This document shows, piece after piece, positions 46,811 to 55,303 of a DNA stretch of 64,000 nt. Every line of letters begins with the position of its first letter. Within the stretch, counting starts at the first letter, position 1. The stretch comes from Geobacteraceae bacterium. Its GTDB lineage: Bacteria > Desulfobacterota > Desulfuromonadia > Geobacterales > Geobacteraceae. Below the pieces are notes generated by a model. That model was not told the origin of the DNA. It did not search any database and worked only from the letters and a program-made list of their open reading frames with translations. The DNA is taken from NCBI GenBank assembly GCA_029975275.1, contig JARKPN010000101.1:104050-168049 (forward strand), written 5' to 3'. The position numbers and the translations under genes are program-made.

Positions 46811-47893
46811 ATGCCCGACAATCCCCCGCTGCCCTTCGTTCCCGACGTCCTGCGCCGGCACCCCGCGGTCGTTTCCGCCGCCGCGGCCGCAACCGGCCTG
46901 ATCCGCCGGATCTCCATCAAGCCCCATCGCCCCGCGGTTCGCAGGCGTGAACTTGCCCTGGCGGCCGGCCTCCCGAATTTTCACGCCGCCCGCTGCCACA
47001 TCTTCAGGGAAAAGGGGCGCGGTTCGGTCCCGACCGTCGTCATCGCCGGCTTTGTTCCCGACGCCACCGAGGTGACCGAGTTCCAGCGGGACCTGCTGAA
47101 GAGCCACGGCGACATCCACTATGTGAATTTTCCCCGCAAAGGCTTCTCCACCGAGCTGTTCCGGGCCCAGCTCATCGATCTGATAGAGGAGATCAATAAC
47201 CGCGGAGAGAGTCCGGTACTGTTCAGCATCAGCTTCGGTTGCGGACTTTCGGCCCGATTTATCAGTGACACGAGGCATGAAAATCTCAGGATCCGCGGCC
47301 TGGTCATGATAAGCCCGGTGCTCTGCACGGCAGACCTGGTACGCCCGGAAGGTGACCGGAAAGGCGGGGTCAGGATACTGGAGAGCAACCTGCGGCGCAT
47401 CTTCAAGGCGGATGCAGGCAGGCCCGAAGACGTGGAACGCCAGATGGAGCGGGCGCGGCGCTGTTTTCAGAGCCTGTTCGAGGCGGGCGCCGAAAACCGG
47501 GCACTGACCGGCAGGCATCTCTCCATACGCGGAAGGATTATGGATGTGCTGGAGAAGACCTCGAACAAGGGAGGCTACGAGAGGGTCCTGGCAATGAAAC
47601 AGTTTACCATGCCCGATCCCGGCGAGCCGATCTTCGAAGGACCGGCCCTCGCCTTGCTGGCCGAGACCGAGGAGAACATGCTCGTGCCGACCTCGCCGAC
47701 CCTGGCGGCCCTGGGAGACCCGGCAACCAGCAGGAGACTCTTCCCCAACGGCACGGTCCGCAAGGTCGTCTCGCATCACGCCGATGACCCGGTCGCCCAT
47801 GCCTCGCTGATCTTTCACCACCGGTTTTACAACCCCCTGCTGCGGACCTGGTACGACAGACTGCGGGAGCCGAGGCTGGTGTCGGTGGTGTAA
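46811..47893 (+). CDS. Alpha/beta-hydrolase-like protein
   Basis: The 360-residue protein begins at ATG 46811, which has GAGAGGAG about 9 bases upstream. The segment VPTVVIAGFVPDATEV looks like the first core strand and oxyanion region. LFSISFGCGLSARFIS would be the nucleophile elbow (small-x-Ser-x-Gly with a serine in the first position). A late histidine in VSHHADDPVAHASLIFHHRF could complete the triad. A lid-like charged region lies at about 190-250. There is no signal peptide. The GH3 gene follows after 74 bases and may be in the same operon. The substrate is unknown, and the assignment rests on this fold reading only. Confidence 0.62.
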   Translation: MPDNPPLPFVPDVLRRHPAVVSAAAAATGLIRRISIKPHRPAVRRRELALAAGLPNFHAARCHIFREKGRGSVPTVVIAGFVPDATEVTEFQRDLLKSHGDIHYVNFPRKGFSTELFRAQLIDLIEEINNRGESPVLFSISFGCGLSARFISDTRHENLRIRGLVMISPVLCTADLVRPEGDRKGGVRILESNLRRIFKADAGRPEDVERQMERARRCFQSLFEAGAENRALTGRHLSIRGRIMDVLEKTSNKGGYERVLAMKQFTMPDPGEPIFEGPALALLAETEENMLVPTSPTLAALGDPATSRRLFPNGTVRKVVSHHADDPVAHASLIFHHRFYNPLLRTWYDRLREPRLVSVV

Positions 47894-47967
47894 AACGGTT
47901 GAATCGTGAACGAGTGACGCTGACACGTTGACCATGTCTTGCAAAGGGGTATGAAATAATTCCAGGC

Positions 47968-49611
47968 ATGAACATTATTCTCAAGACATTGGCGGCGCTG
48001 CGTGCCGCGAAATACAAATCGCGGGACCCGCTAGCTGCGCAACGGGAAATATTTCGCAAATTGCTCAGCCGTGCGTCCGATACCCGGTTCGGCAGGGACT
48101 ACGGTTTCAGGGAACTGGCATTACTCCCTTACGAGGAGGCCTACGGGAGGTTCAGGCGGAACGTGCCCGTGCGGACCTACGCCGACTTCTGGAACGATTA
48201 CTTCTCATCGGGATGCCGTAACCTCAACGGCCGCATGGGTCTCGACCTGGAGGACATCACCTGGCCCGGCAAGGTACCGTTCTATTGCGAGACCTCCGGC
48301 ACCACCGCCCCCTCCAAGTTCATCCCCTTCACCCGCGAGATGTTCGCCGAAAACCGGCGAGCCGCCCTGGACCTGACCGCCTGCTACCTGGACGCGACCC
48401 CGTCCAGCAGGCTCATGGGTGGAAAACTCCTCTACATGGCGGGCAGCACCGACCTGAAGGACGTGGGAAGCGGGGCCATGAGCGGCGACATGAGCGCCAT
48501 AACCCTGGCCAACCGCCCGTTTTACCTGCGGCCCTTCATTGCTCCCGACGCCGTGACGTCCGCCCTTCCCTGGGAGGAAAAGCTGGAGGCCATGGCCCGC
48601 CTCCTGCTGGAAGACGACCGGGTCCGCGGCATATCCGGGGTGCCTCCATGGATCCTCCTCCTCCTGAAGAGGTGCTCCGAATTGGTGGGGAAGGAATTGC
48701 CCGGACTCCTCCCCCACCTTGAGCTGATCATACACGGCGGCACCGGCATGAAACCCTACCGGGCCGAATTCGACCGTATCTTCGGAGGCCGCAACCCGGC
48801 TTTCCTTGAGCTCCTCCCCTCCTCGGAGGCCTTCATGGCCTTCCAGCTGCCGGGTGAGGAAACGATGCGTCTTTCGCCCTACTACGGGGTCTTCTTCGAG
48901 TTTGTCCCCTTCGAGGCCCTGGACGAACGGGGCGCGCCAGCCCCGGACGCCCCGGCCGTCCCGCTCGGGGGGATGGAGACCGGCCGGCGCTACGCCGTGA
49001 TCCTGTCCACCTGCGCGGGTCTGTGGCGCTACCACATCGGCGACACCCTCAGGTTCACCTCCAGGGAGCCCCTGTTCATCGAGTTCACCGGCAGGGACCG
49101 CTTTCTCGACCGGTTCGAGGAGAAGGTCACCCAGGGCGAGGTAGAGCAGGCGGTGGCGGATCTGAACCGGCTGCCCGGGGTCGAGATACGTGAATTCATG
49201 GTAGGTCCCGACATCCCCCGACGCAGGCACCTCTGGGTTCTGGCCGCCAGGCGCGCGGCGCAGGGCGAAACCGGCGGGCTTGCCCGCTTCCTCGACGAGC
49301 GGCTTGCCGCCGGGAACGCCGACTACGGGACCTTCCGCAGCCAGGGACGGATCCGGGAGCCTGAGGTCGTCATAGTTGCCGAGGAGACCGTCTACCGATG
49401 GTCGAGGGATGTCCGGGGCAGGCTCGGCGGTCAGAGCAAGATCCCCCATATTGATCCCACGCCGGAAGGTGCGTTGGTGCTCAGTCTGGCCGAATACGCC
49501 GGGACAACAGGGCCGGGCAGGAATACCGACCAGCCGAAAGGTAACGGAATCTCCGCGCGGACACGGAATGTCCGCCAGGATGAGAATCAGATGGGAATTC
49601 AAGGACGATAA
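47968..49611 (+). CDS. GH3-family protein (acyl-adenylate/amide-forming)
   Basis: The 547-residue protein is a bacterial member of the GH3 family, best known from plant enzymes that join jasmonate or auxin to amino acids. It shows VPFYCETSGTTAPSKFIPFT (ATP-binding loop), the LIIHGGTGMKPYRAEF region, LLPSSEAFMAFQLPG, CAGLWRYHIGDTLRFTS and FTGRDRFLDRFEEKVTQGEV at the C-terminal domain. These suit adenylation followed by conjugation. The bacterial substrate is unknown. Its gene overlaps the frame of an EAL-domain relic at its 3' end. It follows the hydrolase-like gene. Confidence 0.87.
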   Translation: MNIILKTLAALRAAKYKSRDPLAAQREIFRKLLSRASDTRFGRDYGFRELALLPYEEAYGRFRRNVPVRTYADFWNDYFSSGCRNLNGRMGLDLEDITWPGKVPFYCETSGTTAPSKFIPFTREMFAENRRAALDLTACYLDATPSSRLMGGKLLYMAGSTDLKDVGSGAMSGDMSAITLANRPFYLRPFIAPDAVTSALPWEEKLEAMARLLLEDDRVRGISGVPPWILLLLKRCSELVGKELPGLLPHLELIIHGGTGMKPYRAEFDRIFGGRNPAFLELLPSSEAFMAFQLPGEETMRLSPYYGVFFEFVPFEALDERGAPAPDAPAVPLGGMETGRRYAVILSTCAGLWRYHIGDTLRFTSREPLFIEFTGRDRFLDRFEEKVTQGEVEQAVADLNRLPGVEIREFMVGPDIPRRRHLWVLAARRAAQGETGGLARFLDERLAAGNADYGTFRSQGRIREPEVVIVAEETVYRWSRDVRGRLGGQSKIPHIDPTPEGALVLSLAEYAGTTGPGRNTDQPKGNGISARTRNVRQDENQMGIQGR

Positions 49612-49808
49612 CCGAAGAGAGCACGATCTCCAATTATGCCTTTTTCAAGCAGTCCCCGGAGAGCTACCGAAGGGGGTACAGGATTGCCATAGACGACTTC
49701 AGGGCCGGGTACGGCGGATTAAAGATGCTCTCCACCATAGAGCCCGACTTCGCCAAGATCGACCGGCATTTCATATCCAACATTGACAGGGGGCGGCTTT
49801 TGGGTTGA
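49608..49808 (+). pseudogene. Relic of an EAL (c-di-GMP phosphodiesterase) domain
   Basis: Right after the GH3 stop, in another frame, the translation begins ITEESTISNYAFF and continues YRIAIDDFRAGYGGLKML and EPDFAKIDRHFISNID before a stop at 49806. These match the ITE, DDFGxGYxSL and KID motifs of EAL domains in the right order and spacing. Only about 60 of some 240 residues remain: no start, no EAL motif and no C-terminal part. The DDF aspartates survive, but FRAG replaces FGxG. It is a broken remnant, probably left by deletion. Confidence 0.8.
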
Positions 49809-49837
49809 TCGGGAATACCTTTCCCATTGGATTGGCA

Positions 49838-50977
49838 TCAGATCTCCCGCACATGCCGGGACAGCGCCTGGTGGCTGCGGTGGGCCGCCAGGTAACGCGC
49901 GTCCTCCGCGTAGGTGGTCGGGTAAACCGACGGGACAGGCCGGCGCACCATGTCCTTGTCAACGTTGACAAAGGTGAAGAGACACGAGTTTGACAGGGCC
50001 TTGGCCGAGCGGCTCCGGCCTATCCGCTCGATGCTCGCTTCCACGCAGACGTAGCTGTCTTCGGTATAGACCACCCTGGAGGTATAGTGGAGCTTGTCCC
50101 CCATTCGCACCGGCTTGAAGAAGTTGATCCGGTTGACCGCCACCACTACGGAACGGTCGGGCGCCGCCAGCTCGGAGCAGATGGCCGACAGCTCGAAGGC
50201 GCGGCGGATCAGGTAGCCGCCGAAGATCTTCTGCGGAACGTTCTCCTGCTCCGGATACATCATCTCCCAGGAATCCGTGGTCAGGCGTCCGGCCAGCAGG
50301 CCGGTGAAGCCGGGCACGTCCTGGGCGGTGTGGAGTCCTGCGAGCATCCGGTACTCGTCCCGGCTGGGCGGCTCAAGCTGCACGGCCTGCTGCTGCTTCC
50401 AGTCGTCGCGCCGGGCCAGGGTGTTGCGTGCCCTTTTGCGCTCCAGGTCGTCAGCGTATTCGAGCGGCGGCAGCGGCACGCTGACAGCCTCCTCGCCCAT
50501 GCCGGAACGGGCCACCATGGTAAAGTAACATGAGGCGATGTGGCTGGCCCTTTCTCCCGGTTGCTCGACCCGGATGCCGACTTCAAGGGATGAGCGGCCC
50601 ACATGGTTAATCCGGGCGTTGAAGACGATGTCCCTGGTCACGTCGGCGGCATTGCGGACCAGGATGTTGTCGATGGCCGCCGTTACCACCCGCGCCTCGG
50701 GATAGAAGCGGTTCACGTAGGCGAGCGCCGTCTCTTCGGCCACCTTGTCGAGGATCTCCAGCAGGAGCCCGAAACGTGTGTTGGCCGGAATCGGCTCGTT
50801 CAGCACCATGAAGCGACGACGCAGCGACTCGTCCGTTCCCAGGTGCAGAACCCGGGTCAATGACGTATCCTCTGGCCTGAACACGGGCTGGTTCAGGGTT
50901 TCCGTTACACTGTCCCCCGCTTTCTCTTGCGGGATCTGCGGTTCCTGTTCGACAGGGCAACTTTCATCAGCAAACAT
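49838..50977 (-). CDS. Two-hotdog acyl-CoA thioesterase
   Basis: The 379-residue protein carries two hotdog domains (about 55-190 and 225-355). The first has AYVNRFYPEARVVTAAIDNI and VFNARINHVGRSSLEVGIRV; the second has NVPQKIFGGYLIRRAFELSA and VNRINFFKPVRMGDKLHYTS. The layout resembles the ACOT9-type thioesterases of eukaryotes and a set of bacterial homologues. ATG 50977 is preferred because GGAGG lies six bases upstream; the frame is open a little further. The mobile element at 50998 lies only 20 bases before the start, so its promoter must lie within or beyond the element. The acyl substrate is unknown. Confidence 0.86.
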   Translation of the reverse strand: MFADESCPVEQEPQIPQEKAGDSVTETLNQPVFRPEDTSLTRVLHLGTDESLRRRFMVLNEPIPANTRFGLLLEILDKVAEETALAYVNRFYPEARVVTAAIDNILVRNAADVTRDIVFNARINHVGRSSLEVGIRVEQPGERASHIASCYFTMVARSGMGEEAVSVPLPPLEYADDLERKRARNTLARRDDWKQQQAVQLEPPSRDEYRMLAGLHTAQDVPGFTGLLAGRLTTDSWEMMYPEQENVPQKIFGGYLIRRAFELSAICSELAAPDRSVVVAVNRINFFKPVRMGDKLHYTSRVVYTEDSYVCVEASIERIGRSRSAKALSNSCLFTFVNVDKDMVRRPVPSVYPTTYAEDARYLAAHRSHQALSRHVREI

Positions 50978-50997
50978 GCCGCCTCCTCTCTTCACTG

Positions 50998-51163
50998 CTA
51001 GTGTCCTGTGCGGCTAATTCCTTCCTTACAATTCCGGGCCTTTTGGTCCCTGGCCGCGTTCCGGCTCCTCGGCTTAGACCCCGCTAGGCCTGTGTCGCTC
51101 CGCCTTGCCAGGAACCAAAATCCCTCGGAATTCTTGCGGTGAACTAACCGCACAGGACACTAG
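50998..51163 (-). mobile_element. 166-bp MITE-like element, copy B
   Basis: This is the same element as at 5331-5496, in reverse orientation and of identical length, with ends CTAGTGTCCTGTGCGG and complement. Comparison by eye gives about 7 differences in 166 bases. It lies between the thioesterase start and a short gene whose stop codon it supplies. The high identity of two copies 45 kb apart points to recent movement. Confidence 0.87.
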
Positions 51164-51330
51164 CGATTGTCGATTGACATCAGGTACCGCTTGACGCCGT
51201 GCAGGTTCATCAGCCTTCGCAGCAGGATCTTCTTCTCCTCCAGATCGGCGGCGCAGATAAATTTCTCCTTGAGAAGCTGATATTGTTCCTGAACAAGTTC
51301 TATCGGATTTATTCGCTTGGCTTTCTTCAT
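51160..51330 (-). CDS. Short hypothetical protein, possibly truncated by element B
   Basis: ATG 51330 is preceded by GGAGGA eight bases upstream and gives 56 residues starting MKKAKRINPIELVQEQYQLL, charged and helical. The frame is open back to 51414. Its TAG stop is the terminal CTAG of the mobile element, so the original C-terminus may have been lost on insertion. I do not recognise the family. Confidence 0.5.
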   Translation of the reverse strand: MKKAKRINPIELVQEQYQLLKEKFICAADLEEKKILLRRLMNLHGVKRYLMSIDNR

Positions 51331-51724
51331 CCGTATTTCCTCCGAGTCTTCCGTGAGCTCTGTGACTGACATCGTTTTTGAGTATAAATCGTCAATCTTA
51401 TGCTTCTGTCGCAACCACGTAAAATCTGGTCCGCGCTACGCCTTCGAACGCATCGACTCGTTCGCCCAATGATCGAGGGGCTCGGTATCCCACGACCTGC
51501 GGCATGATGAAAATATTCTGCCAGATAGGATCCGTTTGGCAAATCCGCAAGGCCAGTTTTGCCAGCAGGATATGGTCGGTATCCCTCAGGAACGCATTGC
51601 CGCGTTAACTCTCTCCCCCAAGCGTCCATTCCCGACGCGCCTGCCCCCGTCATCCCCGGCGGGGGCTTTTTTCATGAAAGTAAGCGAAATGTGCTCATGG
51701 GCGGCCAAACATTCACCTTGTCGA
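51331..51724. other. Gene-poor stretch with an orphan terminator-like hairpin
   Basis: About 390 bases lie between the short gene and the Hcp-like relic. At 51643-51672 a GCCCCCG/CGGGGGC stem with a 10-base loop is followed by six T residues, a plus-strand terminator, yet no plus-strand gene precedes it. An unannotated RNA or a lost gene could lie at about 51415-51642. Open frames here match nothing I know. Confidence 0.45.
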
Positions 51725-52548
51725 TTACTTGAGATCTTTCAAAGCATTTATCGCCTTCATCGGGAGGCACTGCCTCATAAAAGCCGGATGGTGGGAAAAG
51801 AAATCAATCACTTTCGAGTCCAGATCCTTTCGCGTCTTCAGTGCGACGGAAAAGAGAAAATTTCTTAATCCCTCGTTTGACCAAACGCCTTGTAATGGAT
51901 AAACGAAATTTTTCAGGTAGGCTTCGGCGGCTTCTACCCTGTCACCGAGTTTTTTCTTTTCTTCTTTGTTCAAAGTTTTAGAAAATTCTACAAAATCCTC
52001 AACATAAATTTTGGCTGCATCCAATTGTCGATATTCTCGATACAAGGCTTCCTTGACTGCTCTTGGCAAGGGGTTAAATTATCACTCCTTGCGATAGCTA
52101 GTAGGACATATTTAATCGAATAGAAATTTTTACTTATATATTCGAGACCGAATTTTTTCTTAAAATCCTCGACCCATGACAACGAATCCTGATTACATTC
52201 TTGTTCAACATTCCTCATACAGGAGTCCAGCTTTGCATATGATTGAACAAACCCGGATTTCAGCTCATGTATAGCCAATTGATATTCGATAGTGACGTCC
52301 TCCATGTGTTCACCGGTGCACAGGGCTTGATAGGGCTTGGGAGAGCTTTTGTCGTACTCCTTGATGACGGCAAGCGAACCATGGACGCGCTTGCCGGTGG
52401 CTAATCCGTCGGTCGGACTACTCGGGATGCTGACACCGTGATTCATACCGTAAACGAGAATTGTATCCTCCCGTCCCTGCATTTCACAGCAGCCATCGAT
52501 CTTGCCTTGTTTTTCACCAGTGAGGGTGAAATGAGCGGGCATTGGCAT
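51725..52548 (-). pseudogene. Orphan Hcp-like (type VI secretion tube) gene with C-terminal extension, frameshifted
   Basis: The first 90 residues (MPMPAHFTLTGEKQGKIDG, QGREDTILVYGMNHGVSIPS, GLATGKRVHGSLAVIKEYDK) match the Hcp family of T6SS tube proteins. The second half of the Hcp fold is missing: after TGEHMEDVTIEYQ the sequence switches to a helical region rich in K, E and S. At a run of four G on the plus strand (52070-52073) the frame is lost. Restoring one base joins DNLTP to LPRAVKEALYREYRQLDA and extends the protein to 51725, about 274 residues in all. Base composition is clearly more AT-rich than around it. No other T6SS gene is in the window. It may be a degraded Hcp-effector fusion gained by transfer. 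Confidence 0.68.
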
Positions 52549-52750
52549 AATTTGTTTCCTCATTGTATTAAAAATAATTGGTTAATATTATATAAATATT
52601 AAAAAATCAAACAATTTTTCAAGGGGAATAGTTCAACTGGAACTCCGACAAAAACATCAGCCTGAACCCCAACAGAAGTGCCACAGAAACCTTGATCCCG
52701 TTCCAGAAACAAAGTTAACCCGAATGTTTCCTCGGAAACATGAATCCGTA
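52549..52750. other. AT-rich gap between divergent Hcp-like and PHP-glycosyltransferase genes
   Basis: About 200 bases lie here, the first 60 very AT-rich. No promoter stands out on either strand. A minus-strand open frame covering 52599-52808 has no recognisable similarity and is not called. Confidence 0.35.
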
Positions 52751-52777
52751 ATGGTCGAATGATACACATTCGACCAT
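52751..52777 (+). promoter_or_regulatory. Perfect inverted repeat covering the glycosyltransferase start codon
   Basis: ATGGTCGAATG and CATTCGACCAT are separated by 5 bases. The ATG at 52776 begins within the last two bases of the right arm and no Shine-Dalgarno precedes it. In RNA the hairpin would hide the start; in DNA it could be an operator. Confidence 0.65.
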
Positions 52778-55199
52778 GAAAACGTTCAGAGCAGACCTTC
52801 ACGTTCACTCATGCTACTCCAACAAACCCACCTACTGGGCGCTGCGCAAGTTCAACTGCCCGGAAAGCTACTCCTCCCCCGAGTTCATCTACCACACGGC
52901 CAGAAAACAGGGGATGGACTACGTCACCATCACCGACCACAACAGCATCAACGGCGCGCTGGAGATAGCCCATCTTCCCGGCGCGTTCGTCAGTTCGGAG
53001 GTGACCTGCTATTTTCCCGAGGACGGCTGCAAGCTGCACGTGGTGGTGCTGAACGTCACCGAGGAGAGCTTCAGGGAGATCCTGGAACTGCGCAAAAACA
53101 TCTACGAGCTGGTCGTCTACCTGCATCGCACCGGCATCCCCCACTTCGTGGCGCACCCTCTCTATGCCCAGAACGACCGGCTCAGCGCGGACCACCTGGA
53201 AAAGATGCTCCTGCTGTTCACGGTATTCGAAGTCAAGAACGGCGCCCGATCCCGGAGATACTGCTCCTTCCTGGAGACTCTCCTGGACAGTCTGACCCCG
53301 GAGACACTGGCGGCACTGGCGGAACGGCACGGCTTCGAACCGGTCGGCGACACCCCGTGGATCAAGGGTCGCGTCGGAGGTTCCGACGACCACGGCGGCC
53401 TGTTCATCGCAGGCGCTCATACCGCGGTCACCGGTACGGCCACGTTGGACGAGTTCCTGTCGGCAGTGACCGGCCGGAGGTCCATGGCGGCCGGTGAAGA
53501 TGGAGACCCCCTCACCCTGGCCCACAGCCTGTACGCCATCACCCACAGCTTCTACCGGCGGCGGATCGGGGGCGGTCCCGCCGTTTCCATGCCGTTCATC
53601 AAGACTCTGCTTGACAGGTTTTTCAGTGACGGGACCGAGCGTCTCTCGTGTATCGACCGGTTGAGGCTGTTCGTCCGGAAAAACCTGCCGGATGTCTACG
53701 ACCGGGGAAACAACGGCAATTTCGAGGAGATCCTTGACAAGGAGGCGAAACGGCTGCTGAAGGACGCGGGCTTCCTGGAGAAGCTCGGTTCCGGAAGTCG
53801 GAACCGCAAGATCTTCTCCGTGACCAGCTATCTTGCCAACCGCATGATCTACCTGTGTACCGAGCGGTTTACCCGGCTCAGCTTTAACACCGGTTTCTTC
53901 GAGCTGGTCAACTCCCTGAGCACCATCGGCCTGGTCCATCTTCTCATCTCGCCCTACTACCTGTCATTCCACCACCAGCACCGGGGCAAGGACCTCATGA
54001 CCGAGCTGGAAAAGAGGTTTTCCCTCAACCTTGACGGCGAAAAGAAGGAAAAGATCGCCCTGTTCACCGACACCCTCCACGAGATCAACGGCGTGGCCAT
54101 CACCATCCTCAGGCTCATAGACATCGCCCGCACCCAAGGGGTGGAACTGACCGTCATCACTTCCTCGCCCAACCCTACCGGTTACGGCGACGGGGTAATG
54201 AACTTCCGCTCGGTGGGGGACTTCGTCCTCCCCGAATACCCGGACCTGAGACTCCATTTCCCGCCGGTCCTGGACGTCATCGACTACTTCGAACGGGAAG
54301 GATTCACGCGGATCCATGTCAGCACCCCCGGCACCGTGGGGCTCCTGGCATTGCTGATCTCAAGGCTGATGGACATCCCCATCGCCGGGGCCTACCACAC
54401 CGACATCCCTCAGTACGTCCGTAGCCTCACCTCGGACGAGATGCTTGAAAGCGCTGCCTGGCAGTTCATGATCTGGTTCTACGGACGCATGGACGAAGTG
54501 ATGGTCCCGTCCGCCAGCACCCGCAGGCAGCTCATCGAACGGGGACTCCCGGAAGAAAAGACCCGCCCGCTGCCCCGTTGGGTCGACGTGAGCCGATTCA
54601 CGCCCGAGCGCCGCGACTCCGCCTTCTGGGGCAGACACACGGTGGCGGAGGGTTTCAAGTTCCTGTATGTGGGAAGGGTATCGAAGGAAAAGAACCTGGA
54701 GCTCCTCGCGGACGCCTTTATGGATCTGTCCGCAGGCCGGACACCTCTCCACTTGGTCATCGTCGGTGACGGTCCGTACAAGAAGGAGCTCCAGAAAAAA
54801 TTGAAGGGTTACCCCGCATTCTTCACCGGTTTCCTCGAAGGAGAGACCCTGGCCGCAGCCTATGCCTCGTCCGACGTGTTCGTTTTCCCGAGCACCACCG
54901 ATACCTTCGGCAACGTTGTGCTGGAGGCCCAGGCCTCGGGGTTACCGGTCATCGTCTCCGACGAGGGGGGACCCAAAGAGCTGATGCGCGACGGCATGAC
55001 CGGCCTGGTGGTTAAGGCCGACAGCCGCGAGGCGCTCAGGGACGCAATGTCCTCGCTGCTGCGGAACCCCGGGATGCTTGCCGCAATGAAAACCAATGCC
55101 CGGATATTCACCGAACAGGGGGACGCCGCCATGACCGACGCCTGCGGCACCATCCTCCGTCCCCAGGCCGTCAACTGGACGCCAGATGGAGGGACATGA
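52776..55199 (+). CDS. PHP-domain/glycosyltransferase fusion protein
   Basis: The 807-residue protein joins two enzymes. The N-terminal PHP domain (about 1-290) has full metal-binding motifs: DLHVHSCYS, TITDHNSING, the E of SSEVTC, the H of VAHPLYAQ and GGSDDHGG. A linker of about 100 residues leads to a GT-B glycosyltransferase (about 430-800) with HTDIPQYVR, FLYVGRVSKEKNLELLADAF, VGDGPYKKELQKKL and the family 4 EX7E-like region DTFGNVVLEAQASGLPV. A phosphatase or phosphodiesterase acting with a sugar transferase suggests synthesis or trimming of a lipid- or phosphate-linked glycan. The start is set by the PHP fold beginning at residue 6. Confidence 0.88.
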   Translation: MKTFRADLHVHSCYSNKPTYWALRKFNCPESYSSPEFIYHTARKQGMDYVTITDHNSINGALEIAHLPGAFVSSEVTCYFPEDGCKLHVVVLNVTEESFREILELRKNIYELVVYLHRTGIPHFVAHPLYAQNDRLSADHLEKMLLLFTVFEVKNGARSRRYCSFLETLLDSLTPETLAALAERHGFEPVGDTPWIKGRVGGSDDHGGLFIAGAHTAVTGTATLDEFLSAVTGRRSMAAGEDGDPLTLAHSLYAITHSFYRRRIGGGPAVSMPFIKTLLDRFFSDGTERLSCIDRLRLFVRKNLPDVYDRGNNGNFEEILDKEAKRLLKDAGFLEKLGSGSRNRKIFSVTSYLANRMIYLCTERFTRLSFNTGFFELVNSLSTIGLVHLLISPYYLSFHHQHRGKDLMTELEKRFSLNLDGEKKEKIALFTDTLHEINGVAITILRLIDIARTQGVELTVITSSPNPTGYGDGVMNFRSVGDFVLPEYPDLRLHFPPVLDVIDYFEREGFTRIHVSTPGTVGLLALLISRLMDIPIAGAYHTDIPQYVRSLTSDEMLESAAWQFMIWFYGRMDEVMVPSASTRRQLIERGLPEEKTRPLPRWVDVSRFTPERRDSAFWGRHTVAEGFKFLYVGRVSKEKNLELLADAFMDLSAGRTPLHLVIVGDGPYKKELQKKLKGYPAFFTGFLEGETLAAAYASSDVFVFPSTTDTFGNVVLEAQASGLPVIVSDEGGPKELMRDGMTGLVVKADSREALRDAMSSLLRNPGMLAAMKTNARIFTEQGDAAMTDACGTILRPQAVNWTPDGGT

Positions 55200-55303
55200 G
55201 CAAGATTGTCATAACCCTGTTCGGCTTTCCAGTGCGCCAAAACCGGCATGTCCAGCAATTGTTATGGATTTTTCCCGGATTATCCTCGATAATTTTCCCA
55301 TGA
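55196..55303 (+). CDS. 35-codon coupled reading frame
   Basis: The ATG at 55196 overlaps the glycosyltransferase TGA (ATGA) and has GGAGGGAC just upstream, an ideal ribosome site. The frame reads MSKIVITLFGFPVRQNRHVQ and ends at a TGA that overlaps an in-frame ATG of the radical SAM gene at 55300. The first ten residues resemble the start of UDP-glycosyltransferases, so it may be the stub of a deleted gene or a coupling leader peptide. Confidence 0.45.
   Translation: MSKIVITLFGFPVRQNRHVQQLLWIFPGLSSIIFP

Noticed and set aside
46592..49602. Long minus-strand frames opposite the hydrolase-like and GH3 genes
   Set aside because: Both plus-strand genes carry ribosome sites or family motifs; the antisense frames show neither.
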